From Morinoia aosen (Eukaryota; Arthropoda; Malacostraca; Amphipoda; Talitridae): DNA of 64,000 nt. Positions 12,461-22,430 of the stretch are shown piece by piece. Position 1 is the stretch's first letter, and each line of letters begins with the position of its first letter. The stretch is taken from positions 57,396,020-57,460,019 of the forward strand of contig CM059567.1 in the NCBI GenBank assembly GCA_030386875.1, given 5' to 3'. A program made the translations under genes and the position numbers. The notes beneath the pieces are model-generated. The model did no database searches. It saw only the letters and a program-made list of their open reading frames with translations, and was not told the origin of the DNA.

Positions 12461-12742
12461 TTTCTGAAACAAACTATTCCCAACCACTAACTCACTCTCC
12501 ACACATAACCCCACCAAGAAATCCCCCCTCTCATTCACCCCAGCTACTCCGTACTTACCAACAACACCATCCACCACCTCATCACCCACTCTTGCATTCA
12601 GGTCCCCCATCACCACAACTCTACAACCACTCCCCACTCTAGCCACACACTCGGACAACTTCTCCCAAAACTCCTCTCTCTCTTCCCCACTCCTCTCCAA
12701 TCCCGGTCCGTACGCGCTCACAAACACCCATGACTCTTCCCC
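12461..12742 (-). pseudogene. LINE endonuclease domain, partial, N-terminus missing
   Basis: The minus-strand frame opens with ESWVFVSAYGPGLERS and contains the motif VVMGDLNARVGDE, the conserved GDxN segment of APE-type endonucleases in LINEs. It belongs to the same element as the reverse transcriptase downstream. The reading frame is lost in an A-rich run near 12460-12466, just after FQKK, and continues in a neighbouring frame as KYTYVRTNGG. The catalytic residues upstream of this segment are absent because the element is truncated at about 12742. Confidence 0.85.
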
Positions 12743-12900
12743 CCATACGAATAATATAATAATTCGAATTGCATGAAACAGAATGAAAACGAAAAAAAAG
12801 GCTACAAGCTGAGCCGCTTTTTGGGTTGCTACATAAGTTTCACTGCGACAATTGGAAACGACGAGGCCTTCCGAACCTGCCGAGTGCGGCTGCTGCTGTG

Positions 12901-13179
12901 CTCGTCATAGCCGTGTGATTTAAGGGCTCCGTGCAGGCATCGAGGGTTCGAATCCCGGCGGTGGTGGCGATTTTCTCTGTTGGGTATAGGGGAAAAATTC
13001 TAAGCACAATACCCCACTCTACCCAGGTGTCTGAAATGGGTACCGGTCTTGACCGGGGGAAAGCGTCATGGCGTCCTGGTGCTAGCTATAAGGCATTAGA
13101 AGAACCAATGTACAGGGTGATTTGTATCAGGCTTGAAATTGGAAATAAAACATCCGTAGATGCCGATGTTTGTTTGTTT
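12901..13179 (+). mobile_element. Probable tRNA-derived SINE
   Basis: A B-box-like sequence GGGTTCGAATCCCGGCG lies at about 12946-12962, with an A-box-like TAGCCGTGTGATTTAAGG about 40 bp before it. That is the internal RNA polymerase III promoter spacing of a tRNA-derived head. A non-tRNA body follows and ends in a (TTTG)n-like tail near 13167-13180. Imperfect matching sequences flank the unit (GCTGCTGCTG at about 12889 and GCTACTGCTGC at about 13180) and may be a target-site duplication. A full tRNA cloverleaf does not form, so it is not a tRNA gene. Confidence 0.6.
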
Positions 13180-13208
13180 GCTACTGCTGCCTTGGTGAGA
13201 TTTTATAA

Positions 13209-13403
13209 CAGTGGTTCTTAACCTTTTTACTCCCACACCCCATTAAGTATTGTACCGGGATATTGTGTGCAGATTGACTGGTAAATAAGAGCTCACAACA
13301 AAGAATATGGTAAGTAGGTCCTCAAACATATTCAACAGTGAAAGTTCACTCTTTTGTCGAAAACATCACAGAGAAAAATCAGGCTTTATTTTAAGAACCA
13401 CAG
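13209..13403. mobile_element. hAT-like MITE
   Basis: The left end reads CAGTGGTTCTTAACC and the right end, read inverted, begins CTGTGGTTCTTAA. This is the typical hAT terminal style. The 8 bp flanking left (TTTTATAA) and right (TTTTAGCC) agree in the first five positions, so the duplication is only partly preserved. The 195-bp interior has no coding capacity. Confidence 0.55.
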
Positions 13404-13414
13404 TTTTAGCCCCT

Positions 13415-13935
13415 CAAGGCCCGTCCACACCATCAATCTTCCGGCCGAATCTTGTGTTTTTCGGCAGTCCGTGAACACAGATAGAACACCGCCACATTTC
13501 GGTGTGTTCGTGTTATCGAAACTGTTGGAAAACTCCGAACACAAACTTCCGTGGAAACAGCGAACACTCGCTTGTATATGTGTTGTGGATGGTGTTTTTG
13601 ATCGTGAATTGTTTAGTTTCCACGTGCTTTTCCTATTTTATCGATTTGATTGTGTTTTTATCGCAAATAAAGTAAATTGTAGGACTGCATGGATATTGTA
13701 TTCACCGAAATTAACTACGTAACGGGTACAATTTTTATTCAGTAATAACATAATATGTCAATAGGTTTATATTTAATTTTTTTGACTTAATCAAAATAAC
13801 AACTAATTGACAGTGTACTTCGGCTTCACGCAGCCGAAAACGTAGTCTGAACACGATTCAGAAAAGTTCGTGTTTTTGTTAGCGTTTTGATGAGTTTGTG
13901 ATCGACGAAAAGTTGGACAGTGTAGACGGGCCTTG
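13415..13935. mobile_element. Inverted-repeat element, about 520 bp, superfamily unknown
   Basis: The left end CAAGGCCCGTCCACAC and the inverted right end CAAGGCCCGTCTACAC match closely. Subterminal sequences also pair, for example a CCGAAxxxGTGTTTTT-like segment on the left and its inverse near 13850-13880. No transposase is encoded, and I could not settle a target-site duplication. The right end borders the 20-bp array by only about 50 bp. Confidence 0.6.
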
Positions 13936-13983
13936 TCTCTTGGGTCTTGTTTAGCTGCCGAAATTTTGGACAGCCGCTCACTT

Positions 13984-14778
13984 TGACATGCTCCAGCCTT
14001 CCCTGACGTGCTCCAGCCTTCCCTGACATGCTCCAGCCTTCCCTGACGTGCTCCAGCCTTCCCTGACGTGCTCCAGCCTTCCCTGACGTGCTCCAGCCTT
14101 CCCTGACGTGCTTCAGCCTTCCCTGACGTGCTCCAGCCTTCCCTGACATGCTCCAGCCTTCCCTGACGTGCTCCAGCCTTCCCTGACGTGCTCCAGCCTT
14201 TCCTGATGTGCTCCTGCCTTCCCTGTCGTGCTCCAGCCTTCCCTGTCGTGCTCCAGCCTTCCCTGACGTGCTCCAGCCTTCCCTGACGTGATCCAGCCTT
14301 CCCTGACGTGCTCCAGCTTTCCCTGACGTGCTCCAGCCTTCCCTGACGTGCTCCAGCCTTCCCTGACGTGCTCCAGCCTTCCCTGACGTGCTCCAGCCTT
14401 CCCTGACGTGCTCCAGCCTTTCCTGACGTGCTCCAGCCTTCGCTGTCGTACTCTAGCCTTCCCTGTCGTGCTCCAGCCTTTCCTGTCGTGCTCCAGCCTT
14501 CCCTGTCGTGCTCCAGCCTTCCCTGACGTGCTCCAGCCATCCCTGACGTGCTCCAGCCTTCCCTGACGTGCTTTAGCCTTCCCTGTCGTGCTCCAGTCTT
14601 CCCTGACGTGCTCCAGCCTTCCCTGCCGTGCTCCAGCCTTCCCTGTCGTGCTCCAGCCTTCCCTGACGTGCTCCAGTCATCCCTGATGTGCTCCAGCCTT
14701 CCCTGACGTGCTCCAGCCTTCCCTGTCGTGCTCTCCAGTCTTCCCTGATGGGCTCCAGCCTTCCCTGCCGTGCTCCAG
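13984..14778 (+). repeat. 20-bp minisatellite, about 40 copies
   Basis: The unit is GACGTGCTCCAGCCTTCCCT, with variants such as GTCGTG and GACATG. No stop codon occurs on the minus strand, which gives a 329-codon repetitive open frame (REGWSTSGKAGARQGRLEHV). That frame is an array artefact. Confidence 0.95.
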
Positions 14779-14988
14779 CGACCGTCTTGCATTTCACGCG
14801 AGGCGTCGAGTTTTCTTGCCCCGGGAACTTGTTTCCTCGACGCGTCTCGCTGCCTGCGGGTCGGGTGTCGGCCGGTGTGGTGCGCTGTGTAACCTTACCT
14901 GGTTGGCGTCGCAACCGGTTGTGGGTAGTGCGCTGGTTTCACGGAGAGAATCGGTTCAGGGGGCTAGAACCGGGTTGAGAATGACTTC
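14779..14988. other. GC-rich spacer between two arrays
   Basis: A 210-bp non-repetitive stretch separates the 20-bp and 37-bp arrays. No gene or transposon end is evident. Confidence 0.4.
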
Positions 14989-14989
14989 A

Positions 14990-16872
14990 ATGGATAGCAA
15001 CTGGTTCAAGGATGAGAATAGGTTCAAGGGGTGAGAACTGGTTCGAGGGTGAGAACCTGTTCAAGGCGTGAGAACTGGTTCGAGGGCGAGAACCTGTTCA
15101 AGAGGTGAGAACTGGTTCGAGGGTGAGAACCTGTTCAAGGCGTGAGAACTGGTTCGAGGGTGAGAACCTGTTCAAGAGGTGAGAACTGGTTCGAGGGTGA
15201 GAACCTGTTCAAGGCGTGAGAACTGGTTGGAGGGTGAGAACCTGTTCAAGGCATGAGAACTGGTTCGAGAGTGAGAACCTGTTCAAGGCGTGAGAACTGG
15301 TTCGAGGGTGAGAACCTGTTCAAGGCGTGAGAACTGGTTCGAGGGTGAGAACCTGTTCAAGGCATGAGAACTGGTTCGAGGGCGAGAACCTGTTCAAGAG
15401 GTGAGAACTGGTTCGAGGGTGAGAACCTGTTCAAGGCGTGAGAACTGGTTCGAGGGTGAGAACCTGTTCAAGGCATGAGAACTGGTTCGAGGGTGAGAAC
15501 CTGTTCAAGGCGTGAGAACTGGTTCGAGGGTGAGAACCTGTTCAAGGCGTGAGAACTGGTTCGAGGGTGAGAACCTGTTCAAGAGGTGAGAACTGGTTCG
15601 AGGGTGAGAACCTGTTCAAGGCGTGAGAACTGGTTCGAGGGTGAGAACCTGTTCAAGGCATGAGAACTGGTTCGAGGGTGAGAACCTGTTCAAGGCGTGA
15701 GAACTGGTTCGAGGGTGAGAACCTGTTCAAGGCATGAGAACTGGTTCGAGGGTGAGAACCTGTTCAAGGCATGAGAACTGGTTCGAGGGCGAGAACCTGT
15801 TCAAGAGGTGAGAACTGGTTCGAGGGTGAGAACCTGTTCAAGGCGTGAGAACTGGTTCGAGGGTGAGAACCTGTTCAAGGCGTGAGAACTGGTTCGAGGG
15901 CGAGAACCTGTTCAAGAGGTGAGAACTGGTTCGAGGGTGAGAACCTGTTCAAGGCGTGAGAACTGGTTCGAGGGTGAGAACCTGTTCAAGAGGTGAGAAC
16001 TGGTTCGAGGGTGAGAACCTGTTCAAGGCGTGAGAACTGGTTCGAGGGTGAGAACCTGTTCAAGGCATGAGAACTGGTTCGAGGGTGAGAACCTGTTCAA
16101 GGCGTGAGAACTGGTTCGAGGGTGAGAACCTGTTCAAGGCGTGAGAACTGGTTCGAGGGTGAGAACCTGTTCAAGGCATGAGAACTGGTTCGAGGGCGAG
16201 AACCTGTTCAAGAGGTGAGAACTGGTTCGAGGGTGAGAACCTGTTCAAGGCGTGAGAACTGGTTCGAGGGTGAGAACCTGTTCAAGGCATGAGAACTGGT
16301 TCGAGGGTGAGAACCTGTTCAAGGCGTGAGAACTGGTTCGAGGGTGAGAACCTGTTCAAGGCGTGAGAACTGGTTCGAGGGTGAGAACCTGTTCAAGAGG
16401 TGAGAACTGGTTCGAGGGTGAGAACCTGTTCAAGGCGTGAGAACTGGTTCGAGGGTGAGAACCTGTTCAAGGCATGAGAACTGGTTCGAGGGTGAGAACC
16501 TGTTCAAGGCGTGAGAACTGGTTCGAGGGTGAGAACCTGTTCAAGGCATGAGAACTGGTTCGAGGGTGAGAACCTGTTCAAGGCATGAGAACTGGTTCGA
16601 GGGCGAGAACCTGTTCAAGAGGTGAGAACTGGTTCGAGGGTGAGAACCTGTTCAAGGCGTGAGAACTGGTTCGAGGGTGAGAACCTGTTCAAGGCGTGAG
16701 AACTGGTTCGAGGGTGAGAACCTGTTCAAGGCGTGAGAACTGGTTCGAGGGTGAGAACCTGTTCAAGGCATGAGAACTGGTTCGAGGGTGAGAACCTGTT
16801 CAAGGCGTGAGAACTGGTTCGAGGGTGAGAACCTGTTCAAGGCGTGAGAACTGGTTCGAGGGTGAGAACCTA
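14990..16872 (+). repeat. 37-bp minisatellite (internal half-repeats), about 50 copies
   Basis: Each unit has two related halves, GAGAACTGGTTCGAGGGT and GAGAACCTGTTCAAGGCGT, so the 37-bp unit descends from an 18-19 bp ancestor. The final tetranucleotide alternates between GCGT, GCAT and AGGT. The order of these variants over 15 successive units from 15358 is repeated from 16172, an offset of 814 bp, which is exactly 22 units. Confidence 0.95.
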
Positions 16873-17185
16873 TCGGAGGGCTACTGCCCAGTTGAAGGGA
16901 TAACTTGAAAGGGTACAGCAAAATTTAAGGTTTATGCTGAAGAGCGAGAATTGATTGAAGGTTGAGAACCACAAGTGAGAACTAGTAAAAGTGGCGAGAG
17001 CCGGTAGATGAGGTAAGAACCGGTTGAAGGGATGAGAACCAGTTGATAGTGAACTATTTCAATAACGCTTGCTCAGGAAAGGGAAGGGTTTTGAGTTTCT
17101 GACGAAAAATCAACCAGAAGCTGCCACGGATGATTTCTTAGCACACGATACTTCTAGATCCTGCTTGAGGCGAACCTTTTTCACT
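16873..17185. other. Degenerate edge of the 37-bp array and spacer
   Basis: Scattered GAGAACC and GGTTGAAGGG motifs up to about 17045 show the array fading out. The rest is unique sequence with no gene. Confidence 0.6.
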
Positions 17186-17957
17186 CTTCGAGAGTTAGCG
17201 CAAAACTAGTGTGCGTTGTTATACCTCTTTTGCTCTTTGAGAGTTAGCGCAAAACTAGTGTGCGTTGTTATACCTCTTTTGCTCTTTGAGAGTTAGCGCA
17301 AAACTAGTGTGCGTTGTTATACCTCTTTTGCTCTTTGAGAGTTAGCGCAAAACTAGTGTGCGTTGTTATACCTCTTTTACTCTTTGAGAGTTAGCGCAAA
17401 ACTAGTGTGCGTTGTTATACCTCTTTTGCTCTTTGAGAGTTAGCGCAAAACTAGTGTGCGTTGTTATACCTCTTTTACTCTTTGAGAGTTAGCGCAAAAC
17501 TAGTGTGCGTTGTTATACCTCTTTTACTCTTTGAGAGTTAGCGCAAAACTAGTGTGCGTTGTTATACCTCTTTTGCTCTTCGAGAGTTAGCATAAAACGT
17601 GTGAGTGTTGCCATACTTCTTTTACTCTTTGAGAGTTAGCATAAAACGAATGAGTTTTGCCATACTTCTTTTACTCTTTGAGAGTTAGCATAAAACGAGT
17701 GAGTGTTGCCATACTTCTTTTACTCTTTGAGAGTTAGCATAAAACGTGTGAGTGTTGCCATACTTCTTTTACTCTTAGAGAGTTAGCATAAAGCGAGTGA
17801 GTGTTGCCATACTTCTTTTACTCTCTGAGAGTTAGCATAAAACGTGTGAGTGTTGCCATACTTCTTTTACTCTTTGAGAGTTAGCATAAAACGTGTGAGT
17901 GTTGCCATACTTCTTTTACTCTTTGAGAGTTAGCACAAAACGAATGAGTTTTGATAT
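17186..17957 (+). repeat. 49-bp tandem array, about 16 copies in two subfamilies
   Basis: The shared core is CTCTTTGAGAGTTAGC. The left half of the array (to about 17570) continues GCAAAACTAGTGTGCGTTG. The right half continues ATAAAACGTGTGAGTGTTG. The switch occurs at a single unit boundary near 17580, so the two subfamilies are homogenised separately. Confidence 0.95.
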
Positions 17958-18258
17958 GCTTTACTGAAAAAATAACTCGAATTTCTGGTCACGAGAATTT
18001 CTTCGTGAAACAATCGCTGCACTTCCGTTAGCGTGTATCCTCGAGTGAATACGTGACCACGGTCTAAAATTTCTACCCATACAATCGGGTCAGAGCAGCT
18101 GTATTTCAAGCTGTACTCTGAAATATGACCGATGTCATTTTTCCCAACTCAAAGAAGTTCATGAAAATGGAAAATGGCGATAGGAAATGTGAACCTTTTA
18201 GTCTGTTACTTTCTAGCCTGCAGAAATACCTTAGCAATGTTAATATAAGTAAATAGTT
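17958..18258. other. Unique spacer, no gene recognised
   Basis: No repeats or coding features stand out. It ends at the target-site duplication of the first R18 copy. Confidence 0.4.
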
Positions 18259-18270
18259 ACTAGTTTAATT

Positions 18271-18627
18271 CCCCTCAGGGGGATACAACTATTGTATCTA
18301 TGGGAATTAGCGCTCCCAGGGGGACCATGTAAGGGCCTGAGCTAAAGGTTAGGTAGGCTTCATTTTGTTAAAATAGAATAGGTTTTTGTTTTGTTACGGA
18401 CCATCTTTTTTCGGTTCACTGCTGTCCTGTTTTTCAGCACCTACTACTTTCTTCTTCAACTTTTTCTTGTTTCATGAACTTCTTTCTTAGCTTTCTGTTT
18501 CTGTGCCCTTTCTGCACAGATTCCACGTTTCTTTAACTCCATACTAAATGGTGCCTTCTTCCTTCCTCTCTTTGGATAGCCTTTGTTGCGGATAGGGAGG
18601 CTTAAACTAATTAATAATCTAATCTAA
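18271..18627 (+). mobile_element. R18 dispersed element, copy 1, with 12-bp direct repeats
   Basis: The element begins CCCCTCAGGGGGATACAAC. It contains GGGAATTAGCGCTCCCAGGG and GTAAGGGCCTGAGCTAAAGG, then a TTTCGGTTCACTGCTGTCCT segment, and ends GGGAGGCTTAAACTAA followed by a TAATC-type tail. Identical 12-bp sequences ACTAGTTTAATT flank it at 18259-18270 and 18628-18639. A 12-bp duplication plus a short repetitive tail indicates a retroposon (SINE or LINE 3' fragment). No protein is encoded. Related copies lie at 18668-18750, 22431-22735, 40237-40590 and 52410-52482. Confidence 0.75.
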
Positions 18628-18667
18628 ACTAGTTTAATTATTCAGGAGTTAGCTGATATAACATCGA

Positions 18668-18750
18668 TGATTAGATTAGATGAGTTAGTTTGAGACTCCC
18701 TAGCAACAACAAAGGAGTTTCAAAGAGAGAAACAGTAAGGAAGAATCTGA
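18668..18750 (-). mobile_element. R18 dispersed element, copy 2, 3' end only, inverted
   Basis: Read on the minus strand, this ends with AGGGAGTCTCAAACTAA and a TCTAATC tail, matching the 3' end of copy 1 only 40 bp away. The two copies are tail to tail. Only about 80 bp is clearly homologous. Confidence 0.65.
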
Positions 18751-18857
18751 ACATTAACTGCATAACATGTAAAAGAAATTGGTTATAAAGGCTTATAGTT
18801 TTGAAATACCAGAGGTTGTCTGAAGGATTTGCTTTTCTACGCTCCAAGATCCAGTAT

Positions 18858-19098
18858 AATACGCAGCATACAACACACCAGCATACAACACACCAGCATA
18901 CAACACACCAACACACCAGTACACGCCATACAACACACCAACACACCAGTACACGCCATACAACAAACCCACACAGCATGTACTCCAACACACCAGCACA
19001 CAATACACCACCACAGCACCACACACCCCATAACACACCAGCACACACAGCGTGCACACAACACACCAGCACACACAGCGTGCACACAACACACCAGC
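18858..19098 (+). repeat. ACACCAGC-rich minisatellite
   Basis: Units built on ACACACCAGCATACAAC and ACACACCAGTACACGCC, with a basic period of about 15 to 17 bp and a duplicated block containing CACACAGCGTGCACACAA. C/A-rich on the plus strand. It lies 130 bp before an even longer strand-asymmetric G/T array. Confidence 0.85.
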
Positions 19099-19299
19099 AA
19101 CTCGTGGCCCGCAAATGAAAATTCTTACCCACTTGCCGGCGTCACCGCGCGCCTCCGACGCTCGCGGCAACTTCCCTGATTAAAACTTGCAAAATTACCG
19201 TCCAGGTCAGGACATTTCGAGATAACTTCATTAGACTTGCATCAATTTTGGGGCCGTGTTGCTCGCCTGCTTCTGCTCACGTTTTTGTTGGGGTTGTGG

Positions 19300-22212
19300 C
19301 CTCGTGAGGTTGTGGTGGTGGTGGTGGGGAGGTTGTGGTGGTGGTGGTGGGGAGGTTGTGTTGTGTGGTGGTGGAGGGGAGGTTGTGTGGTGGTGGAGGG
19401 GAGGTTGTGTTGTGTGGTGGTGGAGGGGAGGTTGTGTTGTGTGGTGGTGGAGGGGAGGTTGTGGTGGTGGTGGTGAGGTTGTGTTGTGTGGTGGTGGTGG
19501 GGAGGTTGTGTTGTGTGGTGCTGGAGGGGAGGTTGTGTGGTGGTGGAGGGGAGGTTGTGTTGTGTGGTGGAGGGGAGGTTGTGTTGTGTGGTGGTGGTGG
19601 GAGGTTGTGTTGTGTGGTGGTGGTGGGAGGTTGTGTTGTGTGGTGGTGGTGGGAGGTTGTGTTGTGTGGTGGTGGTGGTGGTGGGGAGGTTGTGTTGTGT
19701 GGTGGTGGTGGTGGTGGGAGGTTGTGGTGGTGGGGAGGTTGTGTTGTGTGGTGGTGGTGAGAAGGTTGTGTTGTGTGGTGGTGGTGGAGGGGAGGTTGTG
19801 TTGTGTGGTGGTGGTGGAGGGGAGGTTGTGTTGTGTGGTGGTGGTGGTGGGAGGTTGTGGTGGTGGGGAGGTTGTGTTGTGTGGTGGTGGTGGGGAGGTT
19901 GTGTTGTGTAGTGGTGGTGGAGGGGAGGTTGTGTTGTGTGGTGGTGGTGGAGGGGAGGTTGTGTTGTGTGGTGGTGGAGGAGGGGAGATTGTGGTGGTGG
20001 TGGTGAGGTTGTGTTGTGTGGTGGTGGTAAGGAGGTTGTGGTGGTGGTAGGGAGGTTGTGTTGTGTGGTGCTGGTGGTGGGGAGGTTGTGGGGGTGGTAG
20101 GGAGGTTGTGTTGTGTGGTGCTGGTGGTAGGGAGGTTGTGTTGTGTGGTGGTGGTGGGGAGGTTGTATTGTGTGGTGCTGGTGGTGGGGAGGTTGTGGTG
20201 GTGGTGGGGAGGTTGTGTTGTGTGGTGCTGGTGGTGGGGAGGTTGTGGTGGTGGTAGGGAGTTGTGTTGTGTGGTGGTGGTGGAGGGCAGGTTGTGTTGT
20301 GTGGTGGTAGAGCAGGGGAGGTTGTGGTGGTGGTGGTGGTAGGGAGGTTGTGTTGTGTGGTGCTAGTGGTGGGGAGGTTTTGGGGGTGGTAGGGAGGTTG
20401 TGTTGTGTGGTGGTAGAGGAGGGGAGGTTGTGGTGGTGGTGGTGGTAGGGAGGTTGTGTTGTGTGGTGCTGGTGGTGGGGAGGTTGTGGTGGTGGTAGGG
20501 AGGTTGTGTTGTGTGGTGGTGGTAGAGGGGAGGTTGTGTTGTGTGGTGGTTGAGGAGGGGAGGTTGTGGTGGTGGTGGTGGTAGGGAGGTTGTGTTGTGT
20601 GGTGCTGGTGGTGGGGAGGTTGTGGGGGTGGTAGGGAGGTTGTGTTGTGTGGTGGTAGAGGAGGGGAGGTTGTGGTGGTGGTCGTGGGGAGGTTGTGTTG
20701 TGTGGTGCTGGTGGTGGGGAGGTTGTGTTGTGTGGTGGTGGTGGGGAGGTTGTGGTGGTGGTAGGGAGGTTGTGTTGTGTGGTGCTGGTGGTGGGGAGAT
20801 TGTGTTGTGTGGTGGTGGTGGGGAGGTTGTGGTGGTGGTAGGGAGGTTGTGTTGTGTGGTGCTGGTGGTGGGGAGGTTGTGGGGGTGGGAGGGAGGTTGT
20901 GTTGTGTGGTGGTAGAGGAGGGGAGGTTGTGGTGGTGGTGGTGGTGGAAAGGTTGTTGGGGTGGTCGTGGGGAGGTTGTGTTGTGTGGTGCTGGTGGTGG
21001 GGAGGTTGTGTTGTGTGGTGGTGGTGGGGAGGTTGTGGTGGTGGTAGGGAGGTTGTGTTGTGTGGTGCTGGTGGTGGGGAGGTTATGGGGGTGGTAGGGA
21101 GGTTGTGTTGTGTGGTGGTAGAGGAGGGGAGGTTGTGGTGGTGGTGGTGGTGGGGAGGTTGTGGGGGTGGTCGTGGGGAGGTTGTGTTGTGTGGTGCTGG
21201 TGGTGGGGAGGTTGTGTTGTGTGGTGGTGGTGGGGAGGTTGTGGTGGTGGTAGGGAGGTTGTGTTGTGTGGTGCTGGTAGTGGGGAGGTTGTGGGGGTGG
21301 TAGGGAGGTTGTGTTGTGTGGTGGTAGAGGAGGGGAGGTTGTGGTGGTGGTGGTGGTGGGGAGGTTGTGGGGGTGGTCGTGGGGAGGTTGTGTTGTGTGG
21401 TGCTGGTGGTGGGGAGGTTGTGTTGTGTGGTGGTGGTGGGGAGGTTGTGGTGGTGGTAGGGAGGTTGTGTTGTGTGGTGCTGGTGGTGGGGAGGTTGTGG
21501 GGGTGGTAGGGAGGTTGTGTTGTGTGGTGGTAGAGGAGGGGAGGTTGTGGTGGTGGTGGTGGTGGGGAGGTTGTGGGGGTGGTCGTGGGGAGGTTGTGTT
21601 GTGTGGTGCTGGTGGTGGGGAGGTTGTGTGGTGCTGGTGGTGGGGAGGTTGTGTTTTGTGGTGTTGGTGGGGAGGTTGTGGTGGTGGTAGGGAGGTTGTG
21701 TTGTGTGGTGCTGGTGGTGGGGAGGTCGTGGGGGTGGTAGGGAGGTTGTGTTGTGTGGTGGTAGAGGAGGGGAGGTTGTGGTGGTGGTGGTGGTGGGGAG
21801 GTTGTGGGGGTAGTCGTGGGGAGGTTGTGTTGTGTGGTGCTGGTGGTGGGGAGGTTGTGTTGTGTGGTGGTGGTGGGGAGGTTGTGGTGGTGGTAGGGAG
21901 GTTGTGTTGTGTGGTGCTGGTGGTGGGGAGGTTGTGGGGGTGGTAGGGAGGTTGTGTTGTGTGGTGGTAGAGGAGGGGAGGTTGTGGTGGTGGTGGTGGT
22001 GGGGAGGTTGTGGGGGTGGTCGTGTGGAGGTTGTGTTGGGTGCTGGTGGTGGGGAGGTTGTGTTGTGTGGTGGTGGTGGGGAGGTTGTGGTGGTGGTAGG
22101 GAGGTTGTGTGGTGGTGGTGGTGGGGAGGTTGTGGGGGAGGTCGTGGGGAGGTTGTGTTGTGGTGCTGGTGGTGGGGAGGTTGTGGGGGTGGTCGCGGTG
22201 GTCGTGGGGAGG
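19300..22212 (+). repeat. 2.9 kb G/T-rich array with about 206-bp higher-order unit
   Basis: The plus strand is almost wholly G and T, made of GGGGAGGTTGTG, TTGTGTGGTGGTGG and GTGGTGGTGG modules. The left third is irregular. The right part (about 20.4-22.1 kb) is ordered in a repeating cassette of about 206 bp carrying GGGGGTGGTCGTGGGG, GTGCTGGTGGTGG and GTAGAGGAGGGGAGG. Minus-strand frames stay open for about 1,000 codons (Pro/His/Thr-rich) because CCACCAC-type DNA contains no stop codon. These are not genes. Clustered G runs could form G-quadruplexes. Confidence 0.93.
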
Positions 22213-22430
22213 TATGGTGAATACAAATAAAATACATATATTTGCACCTCTCAATTTATGTTCATCTAGCGGAAATTTTGTCTTCGTTCCATCAAGTTCA
22301 TTATTCTTTTATAAGAGTTTTCATCGTTGTGGTAACTTCCGTTTTAATTCGTTACCGTTTGCAGCATTTGCTGATATTGCCGTCATTACAACCCCGTCAT
22401 TAGACTGGCACTGGCATCCAGTTCTCACCG

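Larger units (their letters stand above)
9799..12742 (-). mobile_element. 5'-truncated RTE-like LINE (non-LTR retrotransposon)
   Basis: Read on the minus strand, this unit runs from a partial endonuclease domain near 12742, through a linker and a reverse transcriptase, to a 3' end with a short TATG-type tail near 9799-9825. Most non-LTR elements insert by target-primed reverse transcription and are commonly 5'-truncated. Here the N-terminal part of the endonuclease is missing. The coding frame is broken by two single-base shifts (near 12460 and near 11945) and one in-frame TGA near 11512, so the copy is inactive. Clade assignment to RTE-like rests on the domain order, the short repeat tail and the style of the C-terminal motifs. 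A related clade is possible. Confidence 0.9.

Noticed and set aside
12901-12970. Functional tRNA gene
   Set aside because: A and B boxes are recognisable but no cloverleaf or acceptor pairing can be drawn; a SINE explains it better.
19231-22254. Two overlapping minus-strand frames of about 1,000 codons rich in Pro, His and Thr
   Set aside because: Both are translations of the same C/A-rich array in different frames. A CCACCAC-type sequence cannot contain stop codons.
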